Positions 1 to 12,700 of a DNA stretch of 64,000 nucleotides are shown here, in pieces. This stretch comes from Certhia americana. Its lineage: Eukaryota > Chordata > Aves > Passeriformes > Certhiidae. The stretch is taken from assembly GCA_018697195.1 (NCBI GenBank), contig CM031864.1:16318263-16382262 (forward strand), written 5' to 3'. Both the position numbers and the translations under genes were made by a program. The notes beneath the pieces were generated by a model, which saw nothing but the letters and a program-made list of their open reading frames with translations, was not told where the DNA came from and did no database searches. How positions within the stretch are numbered: the stretch's first letter is position 1; each line of letters starts with the position of its first letter.

Positions 1-605
1 AGGGGAAAAGAGTGGATTACTTGGGTTTATTTAAACGAAATTGTTTGGTCAAGATAGAGAACTTGGGCTATGCCCTGAAATGGATAAACACGTAACAAAC
101 CCTCCATTACTTCAAATGGAAACATTAAAGGCTCTACCTGGAATTAATTTTTCAAGCTTAACCATCATACATATTTTTAGTATTACAGAACATTGTGAAA
201 AATGTCTTTATACTGGTCAGCATAAAGGGATTTTTTTAATGGATATTTTGGTTTAGTACCCTGGTCACCTAGTTTCCTATGGTGCTGTACTTAGGGATCA
301 TAAAGCATAAATTTCCTGACAGAATCATGTTTACAGGCCATGGTAATTTTTTTTTTTTAAATAGTGATGAACAGTACCACAACTGAAATATATGTAAATT
401 ACGGTTATATGATGGTACATCTGGTATAGTATTTGGTTTGTTTTATTTTTCCATTTCATATCTAGGGCAAGAATATTTGTCAAATTAATGTGATTGAACA
501 ATGCTTAGTATTTTGTTGGTCTGCATGATACAAACTGGACAGGTGAGTCTGAGGTTATACAACTATGTTGTATATAAATGTGTATAAAATTGGGCACTTG
601 TTAAA

Positions 606-790
606 CTACTAGCTGGGACTCTGAAAACCTGTATTTCATTCCTGGCTTCTCTGTTCTCAGCTAGGTGACATTAGACAGATGACTTTGCTTACTCATGTCT
701 CAGGTCCCTCATCTTTAGAATAGAGGTAATGATGCCTTGCTTTTTTGGAATTAGAAAGTACTGGGTGTTTATTATTAGCTGTGGTCAAGT
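606..790 (-). repeat. MIR-like CORE-SINE, ancient, reverse orientation
   Basis: Read on the plus strand the segment follows the reverse complement of MIR: a CTGG..CT block, then GTGACATTAGACAGATGACTT in the place of the usual GTGACCTTGGGCAAGTCACTT, a CTCAGGTCCCTCATCTTTAGAAT block in the place of CTCAGTTTCCTCATCTGTAAAAT, then AGGTAATGATGCC. The match is degraded, as expected for a copy dating to early amniotes. The family call is from memory of the consensus. Confidence 0.6.
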
Positions 791-3700
791 GCCTAAGGAC
801 ACCATAAAAAGGTACAAGTAACCTAATTAATCTGTTTTGAAGAGACATTATAATGGGGCTGAAAACTCAGCAGTAAGACTGCCTGCAAATAATACTCAGC
901 TAGGACAGATTAGCTTTAAATAATTTTGAATGACTCTTTTCTTCTTCAGGAGGAAAGAATGTCACGTTTAGGTGCAAATATCCTGAAGTAGTCAATAGCA
1001 GTTTAGAAATGAAAATGTATGTACAGCTGCTTGAGACTTCTTAGGTCCCTACAAATGCTTTCACAATTGGACGATTTAGAGGAGCACTTCTGGGTTTTTT
1101 TCCATTTGTAGATGTATATTACTCTTTAAACAGCCCTCTGTTCAAACCTTGTATTAGCAAAATATGCATCCTGTTCTCAGTGGAACATAACAGTCCTTAA
1201 AACACCTTTTGGTAGGTGCATGGGTGGAGTTTTTGGTTTTGTTTTGCGGTGGGTTTTTTTTCCATTTTTTGAATTCTTAGTCTTCCTGTTAACACAGGAA
1301 CTTGTATATGTTGTAGACTTGTATACATTTGACTGAATTTTCTTGCTCAGAGCAGCTGAGGTCTTTTTAGGACCCAGATCTGTTACTTTAACTCAAGATA
1401 AATTAGTAGTGATGGCTAGTAGAAAAGTACTTAGTTACACTATATGTAATATCTCTTCTGGAACAGTTTCATACATTATGAAGGTCATTCATAACAATGT
1501 TACCTAAAATCTGCAGTAGAATAACTATTCCTTTATATTGGGAAACAGTGGTTTGAGGATTTCATGTTGGGATTAAGAATTTCTTCATCGGTACCTCGGT
1601 GAGAGACTAAGACCTTTATATAGATTCAGAGTAAAAAAGTCTTATATGTTTTTATGTGTTCTGTATGTATTTTGTGTAGTGGAGGGTTCAGTCTGCTTTT
1701 TTTTTATTCCTTTTTGTTTTTTGGGGGGGGTTTGTTTTGTTTTGTGTTTTGTTTGGGATTTTTTTTTTTGCTTTTGCTAGAAGTCACTTGTACAACTGGA
1801 ACAAATTGGTAGGTGGTAGGCTTTTTGTTTGGTTGTTTTTTTTGCTACATGGGTCCAGTAAGTGAACAGACTGAGCTGAAGCATCTCTCATGAGACCACA
1901 CTGTAGCATGGGCAAAGCATTTGGTACTTTGCATATGGTACTTTGAAGCTTTAATTTTTAATGCCTGGCCTGCAGTTACTGGCACAAGCAAAAGAGTATC
2001 TTTGCTAGTGTTTGGTGTGGGTGGGGGAGGTTTTTTTAAGGAAATGAGATTTATGTTGTAGGATCGAATCCATGGCTTCTGTTACTTTGAGAGATGATTG
2101 AGAAGTACTATATTGAAACAGAAACTAATAGTACCATTAGCTAACAAAATGCTTTAGGCCTGTCCTTACAAGTAACAGTAGATCTGATAGGTTTGTTTAT
2201 TTGAACTGCAGCAATACAATTATGTCACAGTGACACAAATCAACACCATTTTTGTTACTGCCATTTTACAGCTACCAGTTACTTACTGTTTGACACCTCA
2301 CCAGTGAATTGAACAACCTGCATTCAGTCTGGGAGTACATCCTTTGGAACAAAGTACTGCTGTCTGGGCTTTTTCATGGTTTTGTGGGATGATTTTCCAA
2401 ACTTTCAGGAATTCTGTGACTGTATGTCAAACTAAGGAAGTTTTGTGGCATCCATCAGGTTTGCCAGTGCAAATTCTGGTAGCTGGTGAGGATGAGATGG
2501 CTGAGGTTTCTGTGGTGAGAAGACACTCACATGAACAGGATAGTAGTGCACATTTGCAGGCTAATGTTCAACGGGCTGGCTTTGCTGTGAATTCTGCTGC
2601 TATTCTACACTGGTTAATAGAAGAGGCTGAAATGAAGCTATTGGAGGGAGTGCATTTAACTTCATTGGTAGGGCGAGCTGAGAGGGTTCATGTGATCAGT
2701 TACTATGGCTCAGTTGTGGGATCCCCAGCTGAGCTGATTGGTTTTTAAGAGCAGGCGGTGCCTTCCTTTTTCTTGATGTTAGGTATAGGCACAGTTTCCT
2801 ATACTTTGTATCAACATTGTGCCCACTGTGGCTGTACTTCCCGTTTAGCTGCAGTGTACAGAGCACTTCTGGAGTGGATGCACAGAGATGGCAAGGCTGT
2901 GCTCTCAGTAGTGGGGTTTGTTGCTTCCACTGGGCAGCTCGGGAAAAAGTAGGAATATTAACAGAAGTATATTTTCTTAGGCCAAGTATATCTATACTAA
3001 GAGCCTTCGTTATTTTACTATTGATACATAGCTAGCTATCAGATGGGTACCAAATAAGAAATGATGACTGGAAAGGGCTGGGCTATGAAAATTTAATATA
3101 GGCAGCATTTCCCTGTTCTTTTTTTGTGCCGTGAAGGATTATATGTGGCAAGACTCAGGACCAGTGTGCTCTGGCCCAATATATAGATCAGGGTTAGTAA
3201 AAACCTTAATGTGGACGTGATTAAATTGACTCGCTTTTTCTACCTCCAATTTCTACAGATTCCTTTAAGCCTTTTTTTCTTCACTGGAGATGTATTGGTT
3301 TTTAAATGGTAGAGAGTTTGTGACTTCTTCTCTAAGTAAGTGCTGATCAGAGAGCTTGAATCAGAAGCCCCTAATATCTGATTCCTATTTGTGGTGTTAT
3401 GTATGGAAGTCTGGTGTCGAAGAGAGACTTTTTGAAGACTGATTGAAGAGTCTGTTTTTTCTCTTGAGCTTTTTCTGACATTTGCTACTTCACATCATGG
3501 TAGTAGGGTTCACAGATTATAAGTTTCCATTAAACGCAAGGGCATGTTAGCCTGAAAATGAAAGTAGCAGAATCAGTTGTGTTTCTATTGAGAAGAACCA
3601 GAGAGACAGCTTTCCATTAACTTTCTGCACTTGTTATTAGGATATAAAATGCAATAGGCAGCAGATCTGTAGCCAGGAGAAGGCTTAATTAACTCTGCAG

Positions 3701-6700
3701 TACCAAGGTACTAAAAGATTGTACTGAAGTTCTAAGATAAATCTCAGGAATATTGTGAGGCTCTGTTTGTTACTGTGATGAAACACTTCCAAGCAGATCA
3801 GGACATAAAGAACTTTTCATATGGGTAAATTCAGCAATAGTAGTTTCCTGAGCTCCAAACCCAGAGAATATTTCTCAATTCTTGAAATGCAGGGGCTAAT
3901 ACAACTTCTGGTTGGGTTTTTTTTTTAAGCTCTGAATACTCAAAGTACTTGAACATCACTACCACATACATTTTCTCTAATTTAAATTTAAAAAGTAGAT
4001 ACATGTACATGAACTTCATAAGTACATATGCAATATCCTATGTACTCATATTTGTTAGACTATTGAAATAAGTAGGTTATTAAAATTAATAAGTAATAGT
4101 GAGTTTAATTGTTATTTACCTGAAATAGTACTTTTAAATAATTGCAGTATATGGATGTTCTGAAATTATTCTTCAATTCAGCTGCATGTATGTATATCTT
4201 TTTTTCATACATAAACTTAATGTAACTTTTGGGGAGAAATTGAGGGTTGATATATAAAATATGAGAAAAAATGTCCTTTTTTTGGTTTTTTCATTTCAAA
4301 GTCCCAAACACAAACTGTCTAATTAACCAGGTATAGTAATATGCTTTAGTACATCACTGGTGCTATAATTGGCCTGTGAACTTAGGAACTTTAACATATG
4401 TGTTTTTTAAAACTGTTAAAAGTTTACTCAGTTTGGTTTTCTTTGTTGCAGTAAGATGTAAGGCAGGTCTGTGACATAAATTTAGGATGGAGAAGTTCTA
4501 GTTGGTTCATTGATGATGTCATGTGCTGGAATTGGGAGCTTTGCCCATCCAGACTTGAGTCTATTTCTCAAAGAAAGTGTCAGACTTTGTCAGCTGGTAC
4601 CACTGCTGAAAGTGAGCGTGTGCCATATTGTGTTGCTTTACATTTGCACAGGCAATATGGTGAACAGATTTTGTTGTTTTGTTTTGGTGGGTTTTTTTCA
4701 CCCCTAGATTAGTTTTCAGCCAGATCAGGTTCATAATTGCAGTTCACTGTGTGGCCATATAAAGGTTTGTACTGGCATATATCAGTGAATGGTGTGGGGC
4801 AGGAACAAACTGTTGGGGGAGGTCAGGACTGCTGGTTCTTTAGGATGCTTTTTTTTTTTTTTTTTTGCCTGCTGTGGTGGGTCATGCAGTAAAATGTTTC
4901 TCAGAGTAGAGTTTCACAGCTAAGGACTGTGTCGAGTCCGATGCTGCTGCAGGTGAATATGCAGATAATGAACAGTCCAAGCACTGTCTGTGGCAATTCT
5001 TTTCTAGCTTTACATTCTTCAAGCAGAAAGTCTCAAAATATGCATGTGACAGTGAAAGCCTGTTTGTTTGAAAAAAACATTAAAAATAGAATTGGTTTGC
5101 ATGGATGGAGGATGCAGTTACGTTAGTTTGATGTTGAAGGCTGGGAACAGTGGTAAGGTTTTACAGCCCTACCCGAGGTCAGTGTAGGGATATAACCCCA
5201 AATTTATTGGCTAACTTTCAGAAGTGGTAGGCTTTTGCTGTTACACCTTTTATGCAGTCCATGCAAGAAGTAGTTTTGAAAAATCTTGAGTCTTTTTGTT
5301 ACTTCTCTAACTGAAATGGAAGAAAGAGTGTACAATTGAAATGGATGTGAATGAATTTTAGAGTGAAGGCAAAGTACTATGCAAGTAATATTATAAATGT
5401 ACGGCTCATAAAGATACTGAAGAACTGAGGTATTATTTACAGCTTGGTATGAATACATTTGTCAGTTAATGAGTGGCTCAGTAACTGTGAGACATTTGAA
5501 TATTCAGTAGGGGAAAAAAACCCATACAGTGATGAGCTGAATGTTTGTGATAAGAAAATATCTCTGAATGGTCACATGTGCATCAATTAAAGCACCACTT
5601 CGAGGACTTTGAACTACTGTGTACAAGATTGATGCTGTATTTCAGAGGTCTAGCCAAATATAGAGGAGAAAAGGCCTAAAAAGCTGGTGCAGAAGTAAGA
5701 AGTTTGAGGTAACAAAGTGATTTAATGTTTGCAATGTTCTTGTGTTGAATTAATTTCAAAATTATCAATTATTTCTCCTTCTTCTTGTACTTACAAATCC
5801 TGAACGTATTCTTTTATATTTGTGCTGTTGAGGTGAAAGATTGTGTTTAAAATAAACAAGGAGTTTGATTTTGGTGATTCCAGGTGTTCCAAAGCTCTCT
5901 GGTAACAACTGGCTTATTTCTGAAATGTAAGCTAACTTTATGCCAATCCTTAGAAAAATGGAAAAAACTTGCTTGGTTCTGTTTTTCTACCTTTCTTGTT
6001 TCTCTTCTGCAGGAAGGGGAACACAAGCCCTTCCTTTTATGATAGATTTTAGGACTTGCCCCATTTACACTGAGCTTACTAGATATGAGATTGAAGGTTC
6101 TTTTTCATCATTGTGCTACATATTATCACTTGAATTTTTGAGTAACCTAAGTCCAAAGGCATCCAGAGCTATTGCTGAGAATTTAGAAGAAATGCAAATT
6201 GACTGTGTGCCCTGTTGCTTTTTACAAGCACAATATGTAAAACCATCCGCTGCTTTTCAGCTTCATATGTTTATTTATACGGGAAGACACTGCAAAACAA
6301 TTAAGTGGAATGTGTTTTAACAGGATGTTTCCTTTATAGATAGATCTGCATATGACATGATAGGATTCTCACCTAATACTCAAATTGTGGAAGCTAAAAT
6401 TGTAAGATAAATGATGACAAAGAAGCGTCAGCTTTTCTGGCAAGTGTTATCAACCTCTGAAGTTGTAAGGGTGTGTGTGCTGCCTGCAATCCATTTAGAG
6501 CATGTAGAGAATTACATAGGCATAATCAGATGGGAAGACTCAATCCAGTAAACCAGATTCTAGCAAAAGATTACAGAAGACAAAGTCTTCTATTGAAAAA
6601 TATGAAAACAAGCATTTAGATTTACAGAATCTTTGAAAATCAGCAAGGCCTTTTTGTAGATATATTCTAAACTTAGTGACAGCAGTAGAAAAGTAAAAGT

Positions 6701-9700
6701 ACTGTAAATCGTACATGCCTGAGTACTCGTGTAGCATTCTTGAACTGCTGCCCATTTGGGACTCAGCAATCTCCTTTAATGGAAGCATGTTTTCTTCAAT
6801 ATTTGAGTTTGTTTGTTGCTTATTTGTAAGCCTGTTGTTTTAGGCTGAGAATGCCTGGATGTCAAAAGTTATGATTTGTGAATTATAATATCCATAACTA
6901 GGGGTCCTCAGAAAGTTTATTTAAATTTTGTTATTGAAACTTAAGTCATTATTTAGGGAGCTTTCTTCAAGTTGTTATGATTTGCATCTTTGGTTCCTCC
7001 TCTCCTGAAGAGATGGAACATGACATTTTGAAAATTAAAAAAGACAGTGCTTCAACAGTAGAACAACATAATCTCTTTCAGAGGGTTTTTTAATTGTACT
7101 CTACTTCTTTATTCATGCAAGTTAGTGTGAATCAAACTAAGCATTTTTCTTTGGGTGAAAAATTTAGTTTTAACTTTTTTTTTTTTAATCAAGCTGGTTC
7201 AAATATGATTCCTCAGCATATAAGCAAGCCACTTCACAAAGGAACAGCTCTATCCGACATTTTTCCTTTTCATTTTGTATGTGCATTTTTCAAATAAAAC
7301 ATTAATCTATGGCAAAGTACATGGCATTTACCAGCAGTTAATTTTTGTTTTGGGGGCAAACTCCTTTCTTGAATTCTGCCTATACTTGTGACATGCTACA
7401 TAATGCAGAAAAAATTTACAATTGTAAATTTGATTGCTTTAGAAATCGGTCTTTATCTGTATTAGGATTCCGTACAAGAGAGCAAGTGAATATATTCTCA
7501 AGTTTTAATTAAACTAATTCTAACAGATTTTTTAAAAAATCCTTGGAAGTTTCTTAAGTGCAGAAGGAAGAAGAATGATCGCCTGCTGTAGAGGGGGTAT
7601 CCAGTATCATCATGTATTTTTCAGGTTAGCAGCCAGCTCTAATTTGAAGTGTTTCTCTTCCATGGGAGTAACTCGGTGACACTGTCAGAGCAGTAGTTTC
7701 TGTGCATGTGAGAATTGATTTCTTTAACTCCAGTGGCATTCTTGAACTAGATGACCTTGGGTATGAGAGAAAAGCAAGTTCTGCTAATAGTCTCCCATTT
7801 TTGCTATTTTTTTTCTTTCCACAATAGACTCTGCTGTTTTATAAGCTCAAAAGTAGCATTTCCTTTCTTTAGCATTTGCCTCCCTTCCCATCTCTTGTAT
7901 CTACTTTAATTAATTCACTGTCAGTTTAAGGTTTATACAGTACTTCAAGTAAACAGATTTTTAAAACTTAACTGCAGGCATCTGTATTTTGAATTGATTC
8001 ACATCCATTTTCTGAACTATGGAGCTGAATTGTGGTCTTCTTCATTTTTATCTGGCATGTAGTTTTTTCTGCAAATTTTTCCACTAATTTTGGTGTTGCA
8101 CTTTGCTGACAGTGTACATTGAAAATGACAAATGTTTCTAATTACTTTTATTAATTCTTTCACTGTTATAAAATAATCTGTCTGAAATACATCTTCCTTT
8201 ATTGCAATTAATATGCTTAGTACATAGTGAAGTACAACTACTGGGAATTCCAGCAAACTTGAGATACAAAGGCATGTACTGGGAATAAACAGAGCTGCCT
8301 CTTCCTCTCTCAGGGTTAGCTGGCTGTGGTTCTGGCATCTTCAGAAAATGGGGAGGACCTGTGCCTAGGCAAAAGCATTGGCTACACCCCAGAATGTTCA
8401 TAATAATGCTGTTTCATTGTGTCCTGGCTGGGTAAAACAGTGTGAAGGACATGAAAAAGAAACCAGTAATGCTCAGAGAGGTCAGAGATGTTTGGAGTTG
8501 AGAGCATGGTAGCCTGAGCTAAATATAGTATCTTAACTTAGTTTGGGAAACTGTGTAGACAGATTGGGATTGTACTTTATTTTTGTATATGAATTTATTT
8601 TTTATTATAGGGATTGATTTTTATTTTTCCCCTGATTTTTATTTTTCTCCTGTGACTTGTGACATCTCTAATACAATTCCTGAGAGAGCATCAAAACCAC
8701 ATCCCACCCACTCAAAATTAGCCCCTTCCAAGTGCAGTTAGGAAACAGCCACAACCACCTAACACTTACATTTCAGAATATGCAAGTCTCTTTCATCAAG
8801 TAGGAGTCATCTTCCTGCTGGTGTTTTTCAGTCAGAAGTTAATTTGTGTATTTTTGTCTCCTAAAGATGACATGCTTTAGATTAGACAGGTCATTATAGA
8901 GGAATACATTGTAGATACTCTGGGGAATGCAGCAGATTAAACTTCAACCATAAATAGCTTCTGACTGCAGTACTTTCTTTCCTTAGCTTAAGGCACTTCT
9001 TCCTGAAGGTTTCACTCAATGTCATATCTAAAGTATTTTTTGGTAGTTCTTAGTTATTAATAAAGCAGAATATTCTACTTTTGCTTAACATGTGTTTCAT
9101 GCTACAGTTTCTAGTAGTACTTGAAGGTTTTTCTCAGGCTGCTATCTGAAATGCTCCTGAACTGAAATGAAGAACTTTTAGTCTTGAAGAAGAATGCCTA
9201 AAAAGTTATGAGCATACCAAAATCAGATTCACATTGGCAACAATTATTTCTAGGATGCTTTTTGAAATTGTCTGTATGAAAACTGCTGTTTATATGTGCC
9301 CTGTAAAATAGGGTGAGGCTTTTAGTAGTAAAAATAGACCAATTTAGGATAAACAGATCACATACCACACTCAAGGTTCCATTCACATCATTGCTGCTGG
9401 AAAACACATAGAATGCATGTGTAACCTTACCCACTCCGAAAAAGGAAGAGTATTGAGATCACTAATAAGTGTGTTTCCTTGTGGGTTTTCTAAATACTAA
9501 GCAGTATAAAAACATCATTCCCCTAATTTAATGCAATCGTGAGACATTTTTGCCATTGTTATATATACATGGGTTTATGGGATATCCTTTAAAATTTATT
9601 TTTATATGTATATCTATATATGAGGCATTGAAAAACTATTGTTTTGTTCTGCTTTATTTCTGTTATGTTACAGGTCTCATTGGTGCATTGATTATTTTGA

Positions 9701-12700
9701 AACCGATGCTTCCCATTTTCTATTTAATTGATAATGAACAGCGCTGGTAACAAGAGCTAGATGGAGGATAGTCCTATGCAAGTATGTGTACAACACTGGA
9801 AAGAGTTGGGACATGATGCTGAGACTGAACAGAAAGAGTAAAATTTGTTCAAAATACATTAAGAAATCCTTTGCTAAAATCGTAAGCTTTTATTCTGCAC
9901 TGTTCACTGCAAACTTCATATGTAAATCATAAGTTCATTTGAGGTCATAAAGTAGATTTACTTAGAGTACTGTATTGCAGTCAGTGGGGAATCAGGGCTC
10001 CTAAAAATGAAGAATATACAGAAAGGTTTTAAAACCAAAGCTTTAGGCAGATTTAGTTAGAAATGTGTTAAGAATTTTTTGTAATCCATATAGTAAGTGA
10101 AATCACCTGCCTCTTTTTCACTGCTGTTGCATGTAAAGCAGTTAAGTCAGGCAATTTTCTTTTGGCTTCTGTTGTAGGCTAAGACAGATTCTATTTCTTC
10201 ATTATTCTATAATGCCTAGGGAATTCTTAAATAGCAAATGGACATCAAGAGCCAGTGAGAATCTCTCTACCATACTTTAAGTGTCATAGAAAAAAGATTG
10301 CAAAAGCACTATTCAAGTGTATCACAATGTGCATCAGTGATGCTCTGTAGAAGTCTCAGACAAATGGGACATGAAGTAGTGCTTCTATAAATAACCCTGT
10401 GTTCATACATAAACTCTTACTGGAAGAGCATGGAATGAGATGCCTGCATCTCTACCAGTGGAATTTTGGGTGTGGCAGTCCCCAATAGGGAAAAGTGATC
10501 TTTTCTACTGACCACCTGTAAAAGATGAGGAAAGGATTTAAGGAGACTTTCCCATCCTTTTACTGCTGGAAGTGAAAGCAGGAGCTTTCAGTTGGTTGGA
10601 GTGTAGGCTATGAACTTCAGTAAATTCAGATATAACAACCCAAGCTACTGTGAAAGAGTTCTCAATCCTAGAGTGTGAAGACATATGTATGAGATCCTTG
10701 GTATTAACACAAACATACATCCCTTTCCTGTAATAACAGATTCAGCTACCAAGCTGGAAATCTGTGAGCTCTGGTGAAGCCACTGTTGCACACAGTCCTA
10801 GAAAGCAAAAAATCTGGTTCCTTCACCAGGATCTAGTATTTTGCCACTTGGCCTCTTGCCTTATGAAACAGATGTTAGTATTATCTCTGATATGTATTGC
10901 TGCATTTATAATGTACAAAATAGTTGGCTGCTAAGGATGATGGCTTAATTAGAGTGGAATGTAGACTCTCAACTCTTCCATTAGTTTTGAAACGTCTAAA
11001 AATAGCTCCTGTAAAACATAGTAAAGTAAAATGGACTAACATATCAGTTGTCTGTGCTGAAAGTTGGAATTGCCAAAAATAAAGAAATTTGATGTTTTTT
11101 CTTTTCAATTCCTAGTTATCCACCTCAGAAATGGAGATTTTTGTACAGGGACCCTTTCATTGTACTTTTCAGATTAAAGAAGTTCAGTATATTGGTCTTT
11201 AACAATGTCCTCATACTTATATGTGTTATTGAGAAATTCCTGTTTATTCTGAGGATTTCTTTTGCCTCATTTCAATGTTTAAGATTTTTAACCTGCATTG
11301 AAAGAACAGAGAAGTTCTAGTTGCAATAATTTGTTTCTGTAGTAAGGCATTTTAGCTTCTCTTGCAGTTTAGTTAAAGTGTGTTACACTGAAGTACCACC
11401 ACATAACAAATGTGGCAACAGCTGATACTGCGATTTGTGGATGAGCAGAATGGTCCATCTGCTGCATTACCTGAGATAGATAATAATACCTTTTTAGTAG
11501 TAGCTATTATCTAATTAAATTTTATCATAATATGAGCAAAATACCTTACCATTGAGATTGGAGCTGATTGTCATTAATCATTAATAAATTAGCATTTGGG
11601 CTCCTTGAAGTTTTATTTTTGTATTTCTGCATAGTAATTAATACTCCTTCACAAGCAGAAATTTACCCACACGTGTTTATGTTAATATTAAGATTACAGC
11701 TGTTGAAAATATATGGTTGCAATGGTAACTTCTCTTCAAAGTATATTTTTGGATGCATGCCCACCAAATTATCACCTTTGTACAGTGTTCATTGAGTTTG
11801 AGGAGGAGTTATCAAAGTCATAAGACATGATTGTGACTTATGTCTGTTGACTTGACCTTTTTACCTTTGAAAATCTCTTCTACCAAATTAAATACCACAT
11901 CCTGTAGTTTGGATAATGTAGTGACATTATTCTTTCAAACATCTTGAGCTACTTGTATAATATTAGTCTTCTCTGAATGTTAGACAAAAACAGGTAAATG
12001 TTTTATATTAAAAATATTTTAAAATGCAATAAACATTTATATTGGGGTGACATAGAACAAAATTATACTAACTTTCAGTAGCAGCATAAATTCTCAAATC
12101 TAGGTGTTTGCTTTAACATGCACTTCAAGAGGTATATCTTACTGGTTGTGGTGGAAGCAGTAGGGGGAAGGAGGAGAGTGTTTCTCCCTGGTGGTCAGAT
12201 GAGCTTCTGTATTACTTGCACTTAGAAGCAAATTTGCCACACAACATTTGCATGAACTTACCTTTCTTTATCTGAAATAGTTCTCTTTCCTGAGTAACTT
12301 TTGTTAGGCTTCAGGCACTTCAAAGCGTTATAACAGCTGCTTGCACCAAACTTGAGCTTAATGTAACTACAAAGAAATCAAAGTCAAACTGAGACAAGTC
12401 TTGTGATAAGAATTTCTCTCAAGCCCCCTTCTTTGTTTCAGTCTCTGGCAGTAATTCAAAATGTGTGTATATGAATTTCAGAAAGAAATGGATACCCCTG
12501 TGTAGGGTTTGGCAAGTGTATTAAAGTACATTGTATTTTAAAATTGCATGCTGTATACATTCAAGAAACAATTTTAGGCCATTAGGATGAAGTTGTTTAT
12601 ATGGTACAGAAAATTGCAGGTCAGGTGTTGTTATGAAAAAAACCAGTAACTCCTATGGATTTTTTTTAAGTGTTTAAAGTAACAAGAAAAAGAAACGAAC

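Noticed and set aside
5940..6320. 126-codon open frame in intron 1 with a hydrophobic start resembling a signal peptide
   Set aside because: The hydrophobic stretch comes from T-rich DNA; no recognisable protein or splice-linked exons.
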